Assembly (NCBI RefSeq): GCF_008692605.1
Contig: NZ_LFCT01000007.1
Coordinates: 1-64,000, forward strand
DNA from: Sphingobium estronivorans
Lineage (GTDB): Bacteria; Pseudomonadota; Alphaproteobacteria; Sphingomonadales; Sphingomonadaceae
DNA: 64,000 nt
Direction of reading: 5' to 3'
The notes beneath the pieces are model-generated. The model had not been told where the DNA came from. It saw only the letters and a program-made list of their open reading frames with translations, and made no database searches. Made by a program: the position numbers and the translations under genes. This document shows positions 9,037 to 19,185 of this stretch, one piece after another (within the stretch, counting starts at the first letter, position 1; each line of letters starts with the position of its first letter).

Positions 9037-9602
9037 GGCCGCGGGGCTGGGCGGGGGTCGGGCTTGCCCTTCTGCTCGGCGTCGGCTTCCTCCATTTTTG
9101 CGTGCGGATCGTTCCGGCCGATGCGCCTGCGCCGGTTTCGGCACCTCGTCCCGCCTCCGCCGAACTGGGCGAGTTGCTGATACCCGTCGAGGGCGTGCCG
9201 CCATCGGCGCTCACCGATACCTTCACCCAGGCACGGGCCAGCGGCGCGCGGCCGCATGATGCGATCGACATCATGGCGGCGCGGGGCAGGGCGGTGCTGG
9301 CGGCGGCGGATGGATGGGTGGAGAAACTGTTCTGGAGTGCGGACGGCGGCCGGACCGTCTATCAGCGATCGCGCGACGGGCGGCGCATCTATTATTATGC
9401 GCATCTCGACAGCTATGCGCCTGGCCTGGCCGAGGGGCAGCCGATCCGGCGCGGCCAGCGGATCGCCAGTGTCGGCAGCAGCGGCAACGCCGATCCGACC
9501 GCCCCGCATCTGCATTTCGCGGTGCATGAAATGGCCGCGGGCGAACGCTGGTATGGCGGGCGTGCGGTCAATCCTTATCCGCTGCTTGCCAGGCCGCGAT
9601 AA
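9033..9602 (+). CDS. M23 family (LytM-like) metallopeptidase
   Basis: This 189-residue protein has an N-terminal membrane anchor or signal ([18 protein letters not shown]) and a LytM domain. The zinc-ligand motif RPHDAIDI (about residues 71-78) and HLHF (about 159-162) are present, so the domain is probably catalytically active against peptidoglycan peptides. The start ATG at 9033 overlaps the stop of the upstream L,D-transpeptidase. The pairing suggests coordinated cross-linking and cleavage of the wall. Confidence 0.88.
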   Translation: MRPRGWAGVGLALLLGVGFLHFCVRIVPADAPAPVSAPRPASAELGELLIPVEGVPPSALTDTFTQARASGARPHDAIDIMAARGRAVLAAADGWVEKLFWSADGGRTVYQRSRDGRRIYYYAHLDSYAPGLAEGQPIRRGQRIASVGSSGNADPTAPHLHFAVHEMAAGERWYGGRAVNPYPLLARPR

Positions 9603-9630
9603 GGGCTGCCTCTTGCCCTTCGCGCCGTCA

Positions 9631-9672
9631 GCCTGTATGGGCGCGCGCAGCCTCATACAGGCCGGCTCTTTT
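9631..9672 (+). terminator. Perfect 9-bp hairpin between the M23 peptidase and efp
   Basis: GCCTGTATG (9631-9639) is the exact reverse complement of CATACAGGC (9654-9662), with a 14-base GC-rich loop and CGGCTCTTTT after it. It most likely ends transcription from the peptidase gene. Because it lies only about 40 bases before efp, a leader role for efp is possible. Confidence 0.5.
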
Positions 9673-9702
9673 CACCTTCAGACATATAGGCAGGCTCTTC
9701 CC

Positions 9703-10266
9703 ATGAAGATCAGCGGCGTCGAGATTCGTCCCGGCAACAACATCGAATATGACGGCGGCCTGTGGCGCGCCGTGAAGATCCAGCACACGCAGCCCGGAAA
9801 GGGCGGCGCCTATATGCAGGTGGAACTCAAGAATCTGATCGACGGGCGCAAGAATAATGTGCGCTTCCGGTCGGCCGAGACGGTCGAGCGCATCCGACTC
9901 GACACCAAGGATTTCCAGTATCTTTATGCAGAAGGCGACATGCTCGTCTTCATGGACACGGAGACCTATGAGCAGATCAACCTGCCGCAGGACCTGATCG
10001 GCGATGCCGCCGCTTTCCTGCAGGACGGCATGATGGTCATCCTGGAAATGTATGAAGAGCGCCCGATTTCCGTGCAGCTCCCCGAAACCATCGAAGCGAC
10101 GGTCGTGGAGGCCGACGCCGTGGTGAAGGGCCAGACCGCTTCGGCCAGCTACAAGCCTGCCATCCTCGACAATGGCGTGCGCGTCATGGTGCCGCCGCAT
10201 ATCGTCACCGGCACGCGCATCGTCGTCGACGTGTATGAGCGCGAATATGTGAAGCGCGCGGACTGA
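9703..10266 (+). CDS. efp: Translation elongation factor P
   Basis: EF-P relieves ribosomes stalled at polyproline stretches. The 187-residue, three-domain length is standard. The modification loop reads TQPGKGGA with Lys33 at the position lysylated by EpmA in E. coli, so this is the lysine type and not the arginine-rhamnose type. The C-terminal signature GTRIVVD is present. The ATG at 9703 matches the canonical N-terminus ([11 protein letters not shown]). A hairpin precedes it and an inverted repeat pair follows. Confidence 0.96.
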   Translation: MKISGVEIRPGNNIEYDGGLWRAVKIQHTQPGKGGAYMQVELKNLIDGRKNNVRFRSAETVERIRLDTKDFQYLYAEGDMLVFMDTETYEQINLPQDLIGDAAAFLQDGMMVILEMYEERPISVQLPETIEATVVEADAVVKGQTASASYKPAILDNGVRVMVPPHIVTGTRIVVDVYEREYVKRAD

Positions 10267-10274
10267 CATGATTG

Positions 10275-10402
10275 TCTCCCCTCCCGCTGGCGGGAGGGGT
10301 CTGGGGTGGGCGGCAAGCGAAAGCAAGCCTTCTGCCCCTTCCTTTTGAGGGCCGCTGGCGCGGCCTCCCACCCCCGGCCCCTTCCGCTTGCGGAAGGGGG
10401 GA
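10275..10402. repeat. BIME-like pair of inverted palindromic elements
   Basis: Two hairpins face each other. The left one is CCCCTCCCGC (10278-10287) with GCGGGAGGGG (10290-10299), followed by TCTGGGGTGGG. The right one is CCCCTTCCGC (10378-10387) with GCGGAAGGGG (10390-10399), preceded by CCCACCCCCGG. Each hairpin has a 2-base loop, and the right module is the reverse complement layout of the left. This is the arrangement of REP sequences in bacterial interspersed mosaic elements. It fills nearly all of the efp-suhB gap. Confidence 0.75.
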
Positions 10403-10412
10403 GAAGAGAAAA

Positions 10413-11228
10413 ATGGTATCGCACTCGGGCCTTCTGACCGTCATGGAACGCGCCGCGCGCAAGGCCGGCTCCAAGCTGCGCCGCGACTTTGGCGAGGTCG
10501 AGCATCTCCAGGTGTCCCGCAAGGGGCCGGCGGACTTCGTGTCCAAGGCCGACAAGCAGGCGGAAAAGACACTGGTCGAGGAATTGCAGAAGGCGCGGCC
10601 CGACTGGGGCTTCCTGCTGGAAGAGGGCGGCGAGATTGCCGGCGATCCCACCAAGCCGCGCTGGATCATCGATCCGCTCGACGGCACCACCAACTTCCTG
10701 CACGGCATCCCGCATTTCGCCATCTCGATTGCCGTCGAGGAACCGCTTTTCGGCGGATCGAAGCGCGAGGTGACGAGCGGTATCGTCTATCAGCCGGTCA
10801 CTGACGAAACCTATTGGGCGGAAAAGAGCCGGGGCGCCTGGCGGCATGACCAGCGGCTGCGGGTATCGGCGCGGCGCGATCTGGGCGAATGTCTGATCGC
10901 CACGGGCATCCCGTTCATGGGCCATGGCAATATGGCGGAATGGACGCGCATCTTCGGCGCGGTGGCGCCGTCGGTGGCGGGCATCCGGCGTTTCGGTGCG
11001 GCTTCGCTCGACCTCGCCCATGTGGCGGCGGGGCGCTATGACGGCTTCTGGGAAAGCGGTTTGCAGCCCTGGGACGTGGCGGCCGGCCTGCTGATGGTGC
11101 GCGAGGCGGGCGGCTTCGCGACCGACTTCCGGGGCGGCGACCAGCCGATCGAGCGGAAGGAAGTCATTGCCGGGAATGACGCCATTCACAGCAAGTTGCA
11201 CAAGCTGGTGGCCGGCGCGCTCCGCTGA
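10413..11228 (+). CDS. suhB: Inositol monophosphatase family protein (SuhB-like)
   Basis: This is a magnesium-dependent phosphatase of the inositol monophosphatase fold, 271 residues. Motif A, DPLDGTTNFLHGIP, lies at about residues 87-100, and the second metal motif WDVAAGLLMVREAGG at about 220-234. The usual EES segment is LEEGGEI here. SuhB-type proteins also act in rRNA transcription antitermination in enterobacteria; whether that holds here cannot be seen. The ATG at 10413 follows GGGGGGAGAAGAG, part of the adjacent repeat. The nuo operon follows after 129 bp. Confidence 0.9.
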   Translation: MVSHSGLLTVMERAARKAGSKLRRDFGEVEHLQVSRKGPADFVSKADKQAEKTLVEELQKARPDWGFLLEEGGEIAGDPTKPRWIIDPLDGTTNFLHGIPHFAISIAVEEPLFGGSKREVTSGIVYQPVTDETYWAEKSRGAWRHDQRLRVSARRDLGECLIATGIPFMGHGNMAEWTRIFGAVAPSVAGIRRFGAASLDLAHVAAGRYDGFWESGLQPWDVAAGLLMVREAGGFATDFRGGDQPIERKEVIAGNDAIHSKLHKLVAGALR

Positions 11229-11268
11229 AGATCATGCTTTCGCTAGCGTGACTTGGCCTGTGCAACTG

Positions 11269-11286
11269 TTGCGAATCATTCTCACA
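11269..11286. promoter_or_regulatory. Fur-box-like sequence upstream of nuoA
   Basis: TTGCGAATCATTCTCACA resembles Fur operators of the TGCAAATGATTCTCA kind. It lies about 75 bases before the nuoA start, inside the only gap upstream of the operon. A matching -35/-10 pair could not be identified with confidence. Confidence 0.35.
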
Positions 11287-11357
11287 GGTTCGCCCCTTGC
11301 TTCGCATATGCGGCAGGCCTAAAGCGCCAACACATTTCATTCGCCCAGGGGATTCCG

Positions 11358-11732
11358 TTGGTCGATCTTGCCCAATATCTGCCGATCCTGATTTTTCTCG
11401 GGATCGCCTTGCTGCTTTCGAGCGCGTTCGTATTCCTGCCGATGCTGGTGGGGCGCCTGACCGGAGCGCATCAGCCCGATCCGGCCAAACTTTCCGAATA
11501 TGAATGCGGTTTTCCGGCATTTGAAGAGCCGCGCAGTCAGTTCGACGTGCGATTCTACCTCGTCGCCATCCTGTTCATCATCTTCGATCTGGAAGCGGCG
11601 TTTCTCTTTCCCTGGGCGGTCAGCCTCGACCAGATCGGCTGGGCCGGCTGGGCGACGATGATGATCTTCATAGCGGAGCTGGTGCTCGGCCTCGTCTATG
11701 CGTGGAAGAAGGGAGCACTCGATTGGGAGTAG
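11358..11732 (+). CDS. nuoA: NADH-quinone oxidoreductase subunit A
   Basis: NuoA is a small membrane subunit of complex I, with three transmembrane helices and a conserved loop. This protein has 124 residues and carries the family loop [24 protein letters not shown]. Translation most likely starts at TTG (11358), 6 bases after AGGGGA, giving the usual N-terminus DLAQYLPI. It is the first gene of a 14-gene operon. A Fur-like site lies upstream. Confidence 0.93.
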   Translation: MVDLAQYLPILIFLGIALLLSSAFVFLPMLVGRLTGAHQPDPAKLSEYECGFPAFEEPRSQFDVRFYLVAILFIIFDLEAAFLFPWAVSLDQIGWAGWATMMIFIAELVLGLVYAWKKGALDWE

Positions 11733-12277
11733 AACTTGACCGTCCCATCCCCGGCACCATGCCGCCGGTGGGAACGCAGCCCGACCAGAATTTCTTCAAT
11801 GCGCTGAACAGCGAGGTCAGTGACAAGGGTTTCCTCGTCACCTCGACCGAGGAGCTGTTCCAGTGGGCGCGGACCGGATCGCTGTGGTGGATGACCTTCG
11901 GCCTCGCCTGCTGCGCGGTGGAGATGATCCACGTCAACATGCCGCGTTATGACATGGAGCGTTTCGGCGCCGCGCCGCGCGCGTCCCCGCGCCAGTCGGA
12001 CGTGATGATCGTCGCGGGAACCCTCTGCAACAAGATGGCCCCGGCGCTCCGCAAGGTCTACGACCAGATGTCCAACCCGAAATATGTGATTTCGATGGGC
12101 AGCTGCGCAAATGGCGGTGGCTATTATCACTATAGCTATTCCGTGGTGCGCGGCTGCGACCGGATCGTGCCGGTCGACATCTATGTGCCGGGTTGTCCGC
12201 CGACCGCCGAAGCGCTGCTTTACGGCGTGATGCAGTTGCAGCGGAAAATCCGCCGGATTGGGACGGTTGAGCGTTAA
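11723..12277 (+). CDS. nuoB: NADH-quinone oxidoreductase subunit B
   Basis: NuoB carries the terminal iron-sulfur cluster N2 next to the quinone site. The ligands are visible: GLACCAVEM with the tandem cysteines, GSCANGGG, and [14 protein letters not shown]. The TTG at 11723 is preferred over an in-frame GTG at 11702 because it has GAAGAAGGGA before it and overlaps the nuoA stop by only 10 bases; this gives 184 residues. The start remains the one uncertain point. Confidence 0.93.
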   Translation: MGVELDRPIPGTMPPVGTQPDQNFFNALNSEVSDKGFLVTSTEELFQWARTGSLWWMTFGLACCAVEMIHVNMPRYDMERFGAAPRASPRQSDVMIVAGTLCNKMAPALRKVYDQMSNPKYVISMGSCANGGGYYHYSYSVVRGCDRIVPVDIYVPGCPPTAEALLYGVMQLQRKIRRIGTVER

Positions 12278-12278
12278 T

Positions 12279-12914
12279 ATGGGTCATTCTGCTCCTAAGA
12301 TCGCGACCATTGACGGGATCGCGCAGGAAATCGCCGGTCTGCTGGGTTCGATGCTGGTCGAAACGGTCGACCATGCCGATGAGCTGAGCTTCACCGTGGT
12401 TCGGGAAAAGCTGGCCGATGCCATGGCTCTGCTGAGGGATCGCGCCCACTATCAGCAACTCATGGAAGTGGCGGGCGTCGATTATCCGGAACGGCCGGAC
12501 CGTTTCGAGGTCTGCTATCATCTGCTCAGTGTTACGCGGAACCATCGCATCCGCCTCAAGGTGTCGACCGACGAGAATATGCCCGTGCCGACCGTCACGC
12601 ATCTCTGGCCCGTCGCGGGTTGGCTGGAGCGGGAAGTGTTCGACATGTATGGGGTCATCTTCGAAGGCAATGCCGACCTGCGCCGCATCCTGACCGACTA
12701 TGGCTTCAAGGGGCATCCGCAGCGCAAGGACTTCCCGCTGACCGGCTATGTCGAATTGCGCTATTCCGAGGAAGACAAGCGCGTGGTCTATGAGCCGGTT
12801 CGCCTCGCGCAGGACTTCCGCAGCTTCGACTTCATGAGCCCGTGGGAAGGCGCGCAATATGTGCTGCCGGGCGACGAAAAGGCTGAGGCCAAGGACCAGG
12901 GGAGCAAAGCCTGA
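12279..12914 (+). CDS. nuoC: NADH-quinone oxidoreductase subunit C
   Basis: NuoC is a hydrophilic subunit of the connecting arm, homologous to the mitochondrial 30-kDa protein. It is separate from NuoD here, as in other alphaproteobacteria and mitochondria, not fused as in E. coli. The family stretch from [10 protein letters not shown] through [16 protein letters not shown] to [12 protein letters not shown] is complete. The ATG at 12279 lies one base after the nuoB stop; 211 residues. Its stop shares a base with the nuoD start (TGATG). Confidence 0.95.
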   Translation: MGHSAPKIATIDGIAQEIAGLLGSMLVETVDHADELSFTVVREKLADAMALLRDRAHYQQLMEVAGVDYPERPDRFEVCYHLLSVTRNHRIRLKVSTDENMPVPTVTHLWPVAGWLEREVFDMYGVIFEGNADLRRILTDYGFKGHPQRKDFPLTGYVELRYSEEDKRVVYEPVRLAQDFRSFDFMSPWEGAQYVLPGDEKAEAKDQGSKA

Positions 12915-14149
12915 TGTCCGATTATTTGGAAAAGCTGGATCATGTGACCGACGCGGTCGACCCGACCTATGGTGACACGCAGATCCAGAACTACACGATC
13001 AACTTCGGTCCGCAGCATCCGGCTGCGCACGGCGTTCTGCGTCTGGTCATGGAACTGGACGGCGAAATCGTCGAACGCTGCGACCCGCATGTCGGCCTGC
13101 TGCATCGCGGCACCGAGAAGCTGATCGAGTACAAGACCTATTTGCAGGCGCTGCCCTATTTCGACCGGCTGGACTATTGTTCGCCGCTCGGCATGGAGCA
13201 CAGCTATGTGCTGGCCATCGAAAAGCTGCTGAATCTGGAAGTGCCGCTGCGCGCGCAATATCTGCGCGTGTTCTTCGCGGAACTGACGCGCATCTGCAAT
13301 CACATGCTCAACCTCGGATCGCACGTCATGGACGTCGGCGCGATGACGCCGAACCTGTGGCTGTTCGAAATCCGCGAGGATTGCCTCAACTTCTTCGAAC
13401 GCGCTTCGGGCGCCCGCATGCACTCGGCCTATTTCCGGCCGGGCGGCGTGCATCAGGATGTGCCGCTCAAGCTGCTGACGGATATTGCTGACTGGCTCGA
13501 CACCCGCCTGCCGCGCCTGTTCGAGGATGCGATGAGCCTGGTGGTCGACAACCGCATCTTCAAGCAGCGCAATGTCGACATCGCGGTCGTGTCCAAGGAA
13601 GACGCGCTGAAATGGGGCTTCTCCGGCCCGATGATCCGTGGGTCGGGTATCCCCTGGGACATCCGCAAGGCGCAGCCTTACGACGTCTATGACCGGATGG
13701 ACTTTGATGTTCCGGTCGGTACCAACTTCGACTGCTACGACCGGTTCATGGTCCGCGTCGAGGAAGTCCGCCAGTCCGCGCGCATCATGAAGCAGTGCCT
13801 GAGCGAGATGCCCGAAGGGCCGATCGCCAGCTTCGACCGCAAGGTGTCGCCGCCCAAGCGTGGGGAAATGAAGCGCTCGATGGAAGCGCTGATCCACCAT
13901 TTCAAGCTCTATACCGAGGGCTTCCATGTGCCCGCTGGCGAAGTCTATGTGGCGACCGAAAGCCCCAAGGGCGAATTCGGCGTCTATCTGGTCGCGGACG
14001 GTTCCAACAAGCCCTACCGCTGCAAGATCCGCCCGACCGCCTTTAGCCACCTTCAGGCAATGGATTTCATGATGAAGGGCCACATGCTGGCCGATACCAC
14101 CGCTGTCCTGGGCGCCATGGACATCGTGTTTGGAGAATGTGACCGCTAA
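12914..14149 (+). CDS. nuoD: NADH-quinone oxidoreductase subunit D
   Basis: NuoD is the 49-kDa subunit that forms the quinone-binding pocket with NuoB. It has 411 residues. The conserved N-terminal block [11 protein letters not shown] (about residues 30-40) is followed by [11 protein letters not shown], in which Arg65 corresponds to bovine mature Arg85, the arginine dimethylated by NDUFAF7. The C-terminus holds [11 protein letters not shown] gene for an NDUFAF7-like methyltransferase is present at 44156-45229. Start and stop overlap the neighbours by one base on each side. Confidence 0.97.
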   Translation: MSDYLEKLDHVTDAVDPTYGDTQIQNYTINFGPQHPAAHGVLRLVMELDGEIVERCDPHVGLLHRGTEKLIEYKTYLQALPYFDRLDYCSPLGMEHSYVLAIEKLLNLEVPLRAQYLRVFFAELTRICNHMLNLGSHVMDVGAMTPNLWLFEIREDCLNFFERASGARMHSAYFRPGGVHQDVPLKLLTDIADWLDTRLPRLFEDAMSLVVDNRIFKQRNVDIAVVSKEDALKWGFSGPMIRGSGIPWDIRKAQPYDVYDRMDFDVPVGTNFDCYDRFMVRVEEVRQSARIMKQCLSEMPEGPIASFDRKVSPPKRGEMKRSMEALIHHFKLYTEGFHVPAGEVYVATESPKGEFGVYLVADGSNKPYRCKIRPTAFSHLQAMDFMMKGHMLADTTAVLGAMDIVFGECDR

Positions 14150-14817
14150 TGGCTGACGCAGTTCATATCCCGGACGAGGCCGAAACCCGCGCGCGCTGGG
14201 GCGCGTTCGCGTGGACGGCCGAGAATGCCGAACAGGCGAAGAAGGTGATTGCCCGCTATCCCGCCGGACGTCAGCAGTCGGCGGTGATGCCGCTGCTCGA
14301 TCTGGCCCAGCGTCAGGTGGGTGCGGACACGCAGACCAATGGCTGGCTGCCCGTGCCGGTGATGGAATATATCGCCGACCAGCTCGAAATGCCGTACATG
14401 CGCGTTTACGAGGTCGCGACCTTCTACACCATGTATAACCTCGCGCCGGTCGGCCGCTATCATGTGCAGGTCTGCGGCACGACGCCCTGCATGCTGCGCG
14501 GTTCGGACGATGTGTTTTCGGCCTGCAAGAATAAGGGTCTGGTCAAGGGCGGCACGACGCCGGACGGCCTGTTCACCCTGAGCGAAGTGGAGTGTCTGGG
14601 CGCCTGCACCAATGCGCCGATGGTCCAGATCAACGACGATAATTTCGAAGACCTGACCTATGACAGCATGAGCGCGATCCTCGACGATCTCGCCGCTGGC
14701 AAGCAGCCCAAGATCGGGCCGCAGATCGAGCGCCAGACCAGCTGCCCCGAGGGTGGGCCGAGCACGCTCAAGGAGATGGTCAGCGAAAATCACGATTATC
14801 GGGGGGATTGGGCATGA
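14149..14817 (+). CDS. nuoE: NADH-quinone oxidoreductase subunit E
   Basis: NuoE is the 24-kDa thioredoxin-like subunit with a [2Fe-2S] cluster (N1a). The four ligands are visible as C-x4-C in [11 protein letters not shown] and C-x3-C in [11 protein letters not shown]. It has 222 residues, with a C-terminal tail of about 50 residues beyond the cluster domain. The ATG overlaps the nuoD stop as TAATG, and its own stop overlaps nuoF as ATGA. Confidence 0.95.
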   Translation: MADAVHIPDEAETRARWGAFAWTAENAEQAKKVIARYPAGRQQSAVMPLLDLAQRQVGADTQTNGWLPVPVMEYIADQLEMPYMRVYEVATFYTMYNLAPVGRYHVQVCGTTPCMLRGSDDVFSACKNKGLVKGGTTPDGLFTLSEVECLGACTNAPMVQINDDNFEDLTYDSMSAILDDLAAGKQPKIGPQIERQTSCPEGGPSTLKEMVSENHDYRGDWA

Positions 14818-16130
14818 GCGACGTCATCGCACCCCTTGCCGACAAGGATCGCATCTTCACCAACGTCTATGGCTTCCAGGATTGGGGCATCGACGCGGCG
14901 ATGAAGCGCGGCGATTGGGACAACACCAAGAAGCTGCTGGAAATCGGCCAGGACGAAATCATCGAACGCATCAAGGCCAGCGGCCTGCGCGGTCGTGGTG
15001 GTGCCGGCTTCCCGACCGGCATGAAGTGGAGCTTCATGCCCAAGGAAAGCAAGGATGGCCGTCCGAGCTTCCTCGTTATCAACGCTGACGAATCCGAGCC
15101 GGGGTCTTGCAAGGACCGCGAAATCGTCCGCCACGATCCGCACAAGCTGCTGGAAGGCGCGCTGATCGCCGGTTTCGCGATGCGGGCGCGCGCCGCCTAT
15201 ATCTATATTCGCGGCGAGTTCATCTATGAGGCGAAGGTGCTCTTCGCCGCCGTCGAGCAGGCCTATGAAAAGGGCTTCCTGGGCAAGAATGCCTGCGGGT
15301 CCGGCTATGATTTCGACGTCTTCGTCCATCGCGGCGCGGGCGCATACATCTGCGGCGAGGAAACCGCGCAGATCGAAAGCATCGAGGGCAAGAAGGGCCA
15401 GCCGCGCCTGAAGCCGCCTTTCCCGGCGGGTGCGGGCCTCTATGGCTGCCCGACCACGGTGAACAATGTGGAGTCGATCGCGGTTGGCCCGACGATCCTG
15501 CGCCGTTCGCCCGAATGGTTCGCCAGCTTCGGCCGCGAGAACAACAAGGGCACCAAGCTCTTCCAGATCAGCGGCCATGTGAACAAGCCCTGCGTCGTCG
15601 AGGAATCGATGGGCATCAGTTTCAAGGAACTGATCGACCGGCATTGCGGTGGCATTCGCGGCGGCTGGGACAATCTGCTGGCGGTGATCCCCGGCGGGTC
15701 CTCGGTTCCGCTGGTGCCGGCGAAGGAGATCATGGACGCGCCGATGGACTTTGATGGTCTGCGCGCTTTGGGTTCCGGCCTTGGCACCGCCGCCGTTATC
15801 GTCATGGACAAGTCGACCGACATCGTCCGCGCCATTTCGCGCCTCTCCTACTTCTACAAGCATGAGAGCTGTGGCCAGTGCACGCCCTGCCGCGAAGGCA
15901 CTGGCTGGATGTGGCGCGTGATGGAGCGCCTGCGTTCGGGCGAGGCCGACATCAGCGAAATCGACATGCTTCAGCAGGTCACCAAGCAGGTCGAAGGCCA
16001 CACCATCTGCGCGCTCGGCGATGCGGCGGCCTGGCCGATCCAGGGCCTGATCCGGCACTTCCGCCCGGAAATCGAGCGCCGGATCAACGAAAACAAGGGT
16101 AGCGCCCCCGTCATGGAGGCAGCGGAGTAA
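14814..16130 (+). CDS. nuoF: NADH-quinone oxidoreductase subunit F
   Basis: NuoF holds the NADH site, FMN and [4Fe-4S] cluster N3. The glycine-rich [13 protein letters not shown] motif (about residues 61-73) and [12 protein letters not shown] bind NADH and FMN. The cluster ligands lie in [13 protein letters not shown] (about 355-367) and in a later HTICALGD. The start is ATG 14814, overlapping the nuoE stop and preceded by GGGGGGA; 438 residues. Confidence 0.96.
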   Translation: MSDVIAPLADKDRIFTNVYGFQDWGIDAAMKRGDWDNTKKLLEIGQDEIIERIKASGLRGRGGAGFPTGMKWSFMPKESKDGRPSFLVINADESEPGSCKDREIVRHDPHKLLEGALIAGFAMRARAAYIYIRGEFIYEAKVLFAAVEQAYEKGFLGKNACGSGYDFDVFVHRGAGAYICGEETAQIESIEGKKGQPRLKPPFPAGAGLYGCPTTVNNVESIAVGPTILRRSPEWFASFGRENNKGTKLFQISGHVNKPCVVEESMGISFKELIDRHCGGIRGGWDNLLAVIPGGSSVPLVPAKEIMDAPMDFDGLRALGSGLGTAAVIVMDKSTDIVRAISRLSYFYKHESCGQCTPCREGTGWMWRVMERLRSGEADISEIDMLQQVTKQVEGHTICALGDAAAWPIQGLIRHFRPEIERRINENKGSAPVMEAAE

Positions 16131-16132
16131 CC

Positions 16133-18139
16133 ATGCCGAAGGTCAAAGTTGACGGCGTAGAACTGGAAGTCCCGGCCGGGGCGACGGTTCTTCAGGCCTG
16201 CGAGCTGGCGGGGAAGGAAATCCCGCGTTTCTGCTATCATGAGCGGCTGAGCATCGCGGGCAATTGCCGCATGTGTCTGGTCGAGGTGAAGCCCGGACCG
16301 CCCAAGCCGCAGGCGTCTTGCGCGCTGCCGGCCAGCGAAGGGCAGGAAATCCGCACCGACAGCGAGATGGTCAAGAAGGCGCGGGAAGGTGTGATGGAGT
16401 TCCTCCTCATCAACCACCCGCTCGACTGCCCGATCTGCGATCAGGGCGGCGAATGCGATCTTCAGGATCAGTCGGTCGCTTACGGCAAGGGCACCAGCCG
16501 CTTCGACGAGAATAAGCGTGCCGTCACCGAAAAATATATGGGGCCGATCGTCAAGACGGTCATGACCCGCTGCATCCAGTGCACCCGCTGCGTGCGCTTT
16601 GCGGAAGAAGTCGCGGGCGTGCCGGAAATCGGCGCGATTGGACGTGGCGAGAATATGCAGATCACCACCTATCTCGAAAGGGCCGCCAAGAGCGAGCTGT
16701 CGGGCAATGTGGTCGATCTCTGCCCGGTAGGCGCATTGACCTCGAAGCCCTATGCGTTCGAGGCGCGTCCCTGGGAGCTGAAGAAAACCCATGCCATCGA
16801 CGTGATGGATGCGGTCGGCACCAACATCCGCCTCGACAGCCGTGGCCGTCAGGTGCTGCGCGCCGTGCCGCGCATCAACGATGACGTGAACGAGGAATGG
16901 GCGTCGGACAAGACCCGTCACAATGTGGACGGTCTGGTGCGCAAGCGGCTCGACAAGCCCTTCGTGCGCAAGGACGGCAAGCTGGTCGAAGCGACCTGGG
17001 CCGAGGCATTCGCGGCGGTGGCCGCCGTCAAGCACGGCGGATCGGTCGCGGCGCTTGCCGGAGACCTGCTCGACTGCGAGACGATGTTCGCGGGCAAGGC
17101 GCTGGTCGAGAAGCTGGGCGGGTCGATGCTCGAAGGCCGTCAGACCGGGCTTGCCTATGATGTGTCGAGCCTGAGCGCCGTCAACTTCAACACCACGCTC
17201 GCGGGGCTTGAAACTGCTGACGCGATCCTGCTCGTCGGCACCAATCTGCGCTGGGAAGCGCCGCTGGTGAACACCCGCATCCGCAAGGCGATCAAGAAGG
17301 GCGCAAAGGTCTTCGCGATCGGTCCGCAGGTCGACCTGACCTACAAGGTCGAGTGGCTGGGCAATGATGCGTCGTTGCTCGCCAAGCTGCCGGAAGCGGT
17401 GGTCGAAGCCTTTGGCAAGGCGGCGCGTCCGGCGTTGATCGCGGGCGGCGGCATCCTGGCGAAGGACGGCGCGCATGGCGATACGCTGGCGCTGGTCGAG
17501 ACGCTGGGCCTGATCAAGGACGGCTGGAACGGCTATAACGTCCTGCACTTCGCGGCGTCGCGCATGGGCGGACTGATGCTCGGCTATGCGACACAGGGTG
17601 GCATCAAGGCGGTGGCGGCGGCCAAGCCCAAGCTGCTCTTCTCGCTGGGCGCGGACGAGGTCGATTATTCGGCGTTCGAGAACAGCTTCAAAGTTTATGT
17701 CGGCCACCATGGCGACAAGGGCGCCCATGCGGCGGACGTGATCCTGCCGGGCGCGAGCTACGCCGAAAAGGCTGGCACCTATGTCAATCTGGAAGGCCGG
17801 GTGCAGCGTGGCGAAAAGGCCGTGTTCGCGCCGGGCGATGCCCGTGAGGACTGGTCGATCCTGCGTGCGCTGTCCGAAGTGCTGGGGGCCAAGCTGCCCT
17901 TTGACAGCTTCGAACAGCTGCGCGCCGAAATGGCGAAGGCCGTGCCGGCGCTGGGGCAGGAAGGTCTGGCCGATTACGGTTGGTCCGCTCCGTCGCTGCC
18001 GACCGGTGCAAGCGGCGAATTCGGTTCGCCGATCAAGGATTTCTACCTGACCAACGCCATCTGCCGCGCCAGCCCGACGATGCAGCAATGCTCGGCCGAG
18101 CTGGTCCACGGTGAGACGTATGCGGAGGCCGCAGAGTGA
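16133..18139 (+). CDS. nuoG: NADH-quinone oxidoreductase subunit G
   Basis: NuoG is the large 75-kDa subunit that passes electrons through several clusters. The N-terminal domain shows the [2Fe-2S] site with GNCRMCLVEV, then the HPLDCPICDQGGECDLQDQ block, and the [4Fe-4S] site TRCIQCTRCVRFAEEVAG. The rest is a molybdopterin-oxidoreductase-like fold without obvious cofactor residues. It has 668 residues, within the alphaproteobacterial range. It starts two bases after the nuoF stop and its own stop overlaps nuoH as GTGA. Confidence 0.96.
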   Translation: MPKVKVDGVELEVPAGATVLQACELAGKEIPRFCYHERLSIAGNCRMCLVEVKPGPPKPQASCALPASEGQEIRTDSEMVKKAREGVMEFLLINHPLDCPICDQGGECDLQDQSVAYGKGTSRFDENKRAVTEKYMGPIVKTVMTRCIQCTRCVRFAEEVAGVPEIGAIGRGENMQITTYLERAAKSELSGNVVDLCPVGALTSKPYAFEARPWELKKTHAIDVMDAVGTNIRLDSRGRQVLRAVPRINDDVNEEWASDKTRHNVDGLVRKRLDKPFVRKDGKLVEATWAEAFAAVAAVKHGGSVAALAGDLLDCETMFAGKALVEKLGGSMLEGRQTGLAYDVSSLSAVNFNTTLAGLETADAILLVGTNLRWEAPLVNTRIRKAIKKGAKVFAIGPQVDLTYKVEWLGNDASLLAKLPEAVVEAFGKAARPALIAGGGILAKDGAHGDTLALVETLGLIKDGWNGYNVLHFAASRMGGLMLGYATQGGIKAVAAAKPKLLFSLGADEVDYSAFENSFKVYVGHHGDKGAHAADVILPGASYAEKAGTYVNLEGRVQRGEKAVFAPGDAREDWSILRALSEVLGAKLPFDSFEQLRAEMAKAVPALGQEGLADYGWSAPSLPTGASGEFGSPIKDFYLTNAICRASPTMQQCSAELVHGETYAEAAE

Positions 18140-19185
18140 CCGCTTTCTTCCAAAATCTCGGCCTGCCCTTCGAAGGCGCATGGCTGCTTTCGACGATCAT
18201 CGGTATTTTGGTGATCGCCCTGCCGCTGATGCTGGCCGTGGCGATGATCATCTATGCCGACCGCAAGATCTGGGCGGCGATGGCGCTGCGCCGTGGTCCC
18301 AACGTCGTCGGTCCTTTCGGCCTGCTTCAGTCCTTCGCGGACGGCGCCAAGGTGTTCCTTCAGGAAACCATCATCCCGTCGGCGTCCAACCGGACGCTGT
18401 TCCTGATCGCACCGATCATCACCTTCACCGTCGCGCTGATGGCCTGGGCGGTGATCCCGTTCCAGGTGGGGGTGGTGCTGGCCAACATCAATGTCGGCCT
18501 GCTCTACATCCTCGCGATCAGTTCGCTGGGCGTCTACGGCGTGGTGCTCTCGGGCTGGGCGTCCAACTCCAAATATCCCTTCTATTCCGCGATCCGCGCC
18601 AGCGCGCAGATGATCAGCTATGAAGTCTCGATCGGCTTCATTCTGATCACCGTCGTCCTGTGGGCGGGCAGCTTCAACATCTCGACCATCATCGAGAGCC
18701 AGAAGGGCTATTATGGTTTCCTGAACGGCAACGGCTTCAACCCGCTGCTGTTCCCGATGGCGATCATGTTCCTGATCTCGGCCATGGCGGAAACGGCGCG
18801 TGCGCCCTTCGATCTCACCGAAGCGGAATCGGAACTCGTCGCGGGCTACCAGACCGAATATTCGTCCATGGCCTTCGCCCTGTTCTGGCTGGGCGAATAT
18901 GCCAACGTGATCCTGATGTGCGGTCTGAACGCCATCCTGTTCTGGGGCGGGTATCTGCCGCCGTTCGACTGGGCGCCGCTGTATCTGGTGCCGGGCATCA
19001 TCTGGTTCCTGGCTAAAATCGCCTTCTTCTTCTTCGTCTTCTCCTGGGTGAAGGCGACGGTGCCCCGTTACCGTTACGATCAGCTGATGCGGCTGGGCTG
19101 GAAGATCTTCCTGCCGACCTCGCTCCTGTTCGTCTTCCTGGTTTCGGGCTTCCTCATGCTGACGCGCTATGGAGGCGCACAATGA
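18136..19185 (+). CDS. nuoH: NADH-quinone oxidoreductase subunit H
   Basis: NuoH is the membrane subunit at the junction of the two arms and helps form the quinone channel. It has eight or so transmembrane helices over 349 residues. Family landmarks are [14 protein letters not shown] near the N-terminus and [24 protein letters not shown] in the middle, the acidic loop proposed to couple electron transfer to proton pumping. It begins at GTG (18136) within the nuoG stop. Confidence 0.96.
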   Translation: MTAFFQNLGLPFEGAWLLSTIIGILVIALPLMLAVAMIIYADRKIWAAMALRRGPNVVGPFGLLQSFADGAKVFLQETIIPSASNRTLFLIAPIITFTVALMAWAVIPFQVGVVLANINVGLLYILAISSLGVYGVVLSGWASNSKYPFYSAIRASAQMISYEVSIGFILITVVLWAGSFNISTIIESQKGYYGFLNGNGFNPLLFPMAIMFLISAMAETARAPFDLTEAESELVAGYQTEYSSMAFALFWLGEYANVILMCGLNAILFWGGYLPPFDWAPLYLVPGIIWFLAKIAFFFFVFSWVKATVPRYRYDQLMRLGWKIFLPTSLLFVFLVSGFLMLTRYGGAQ

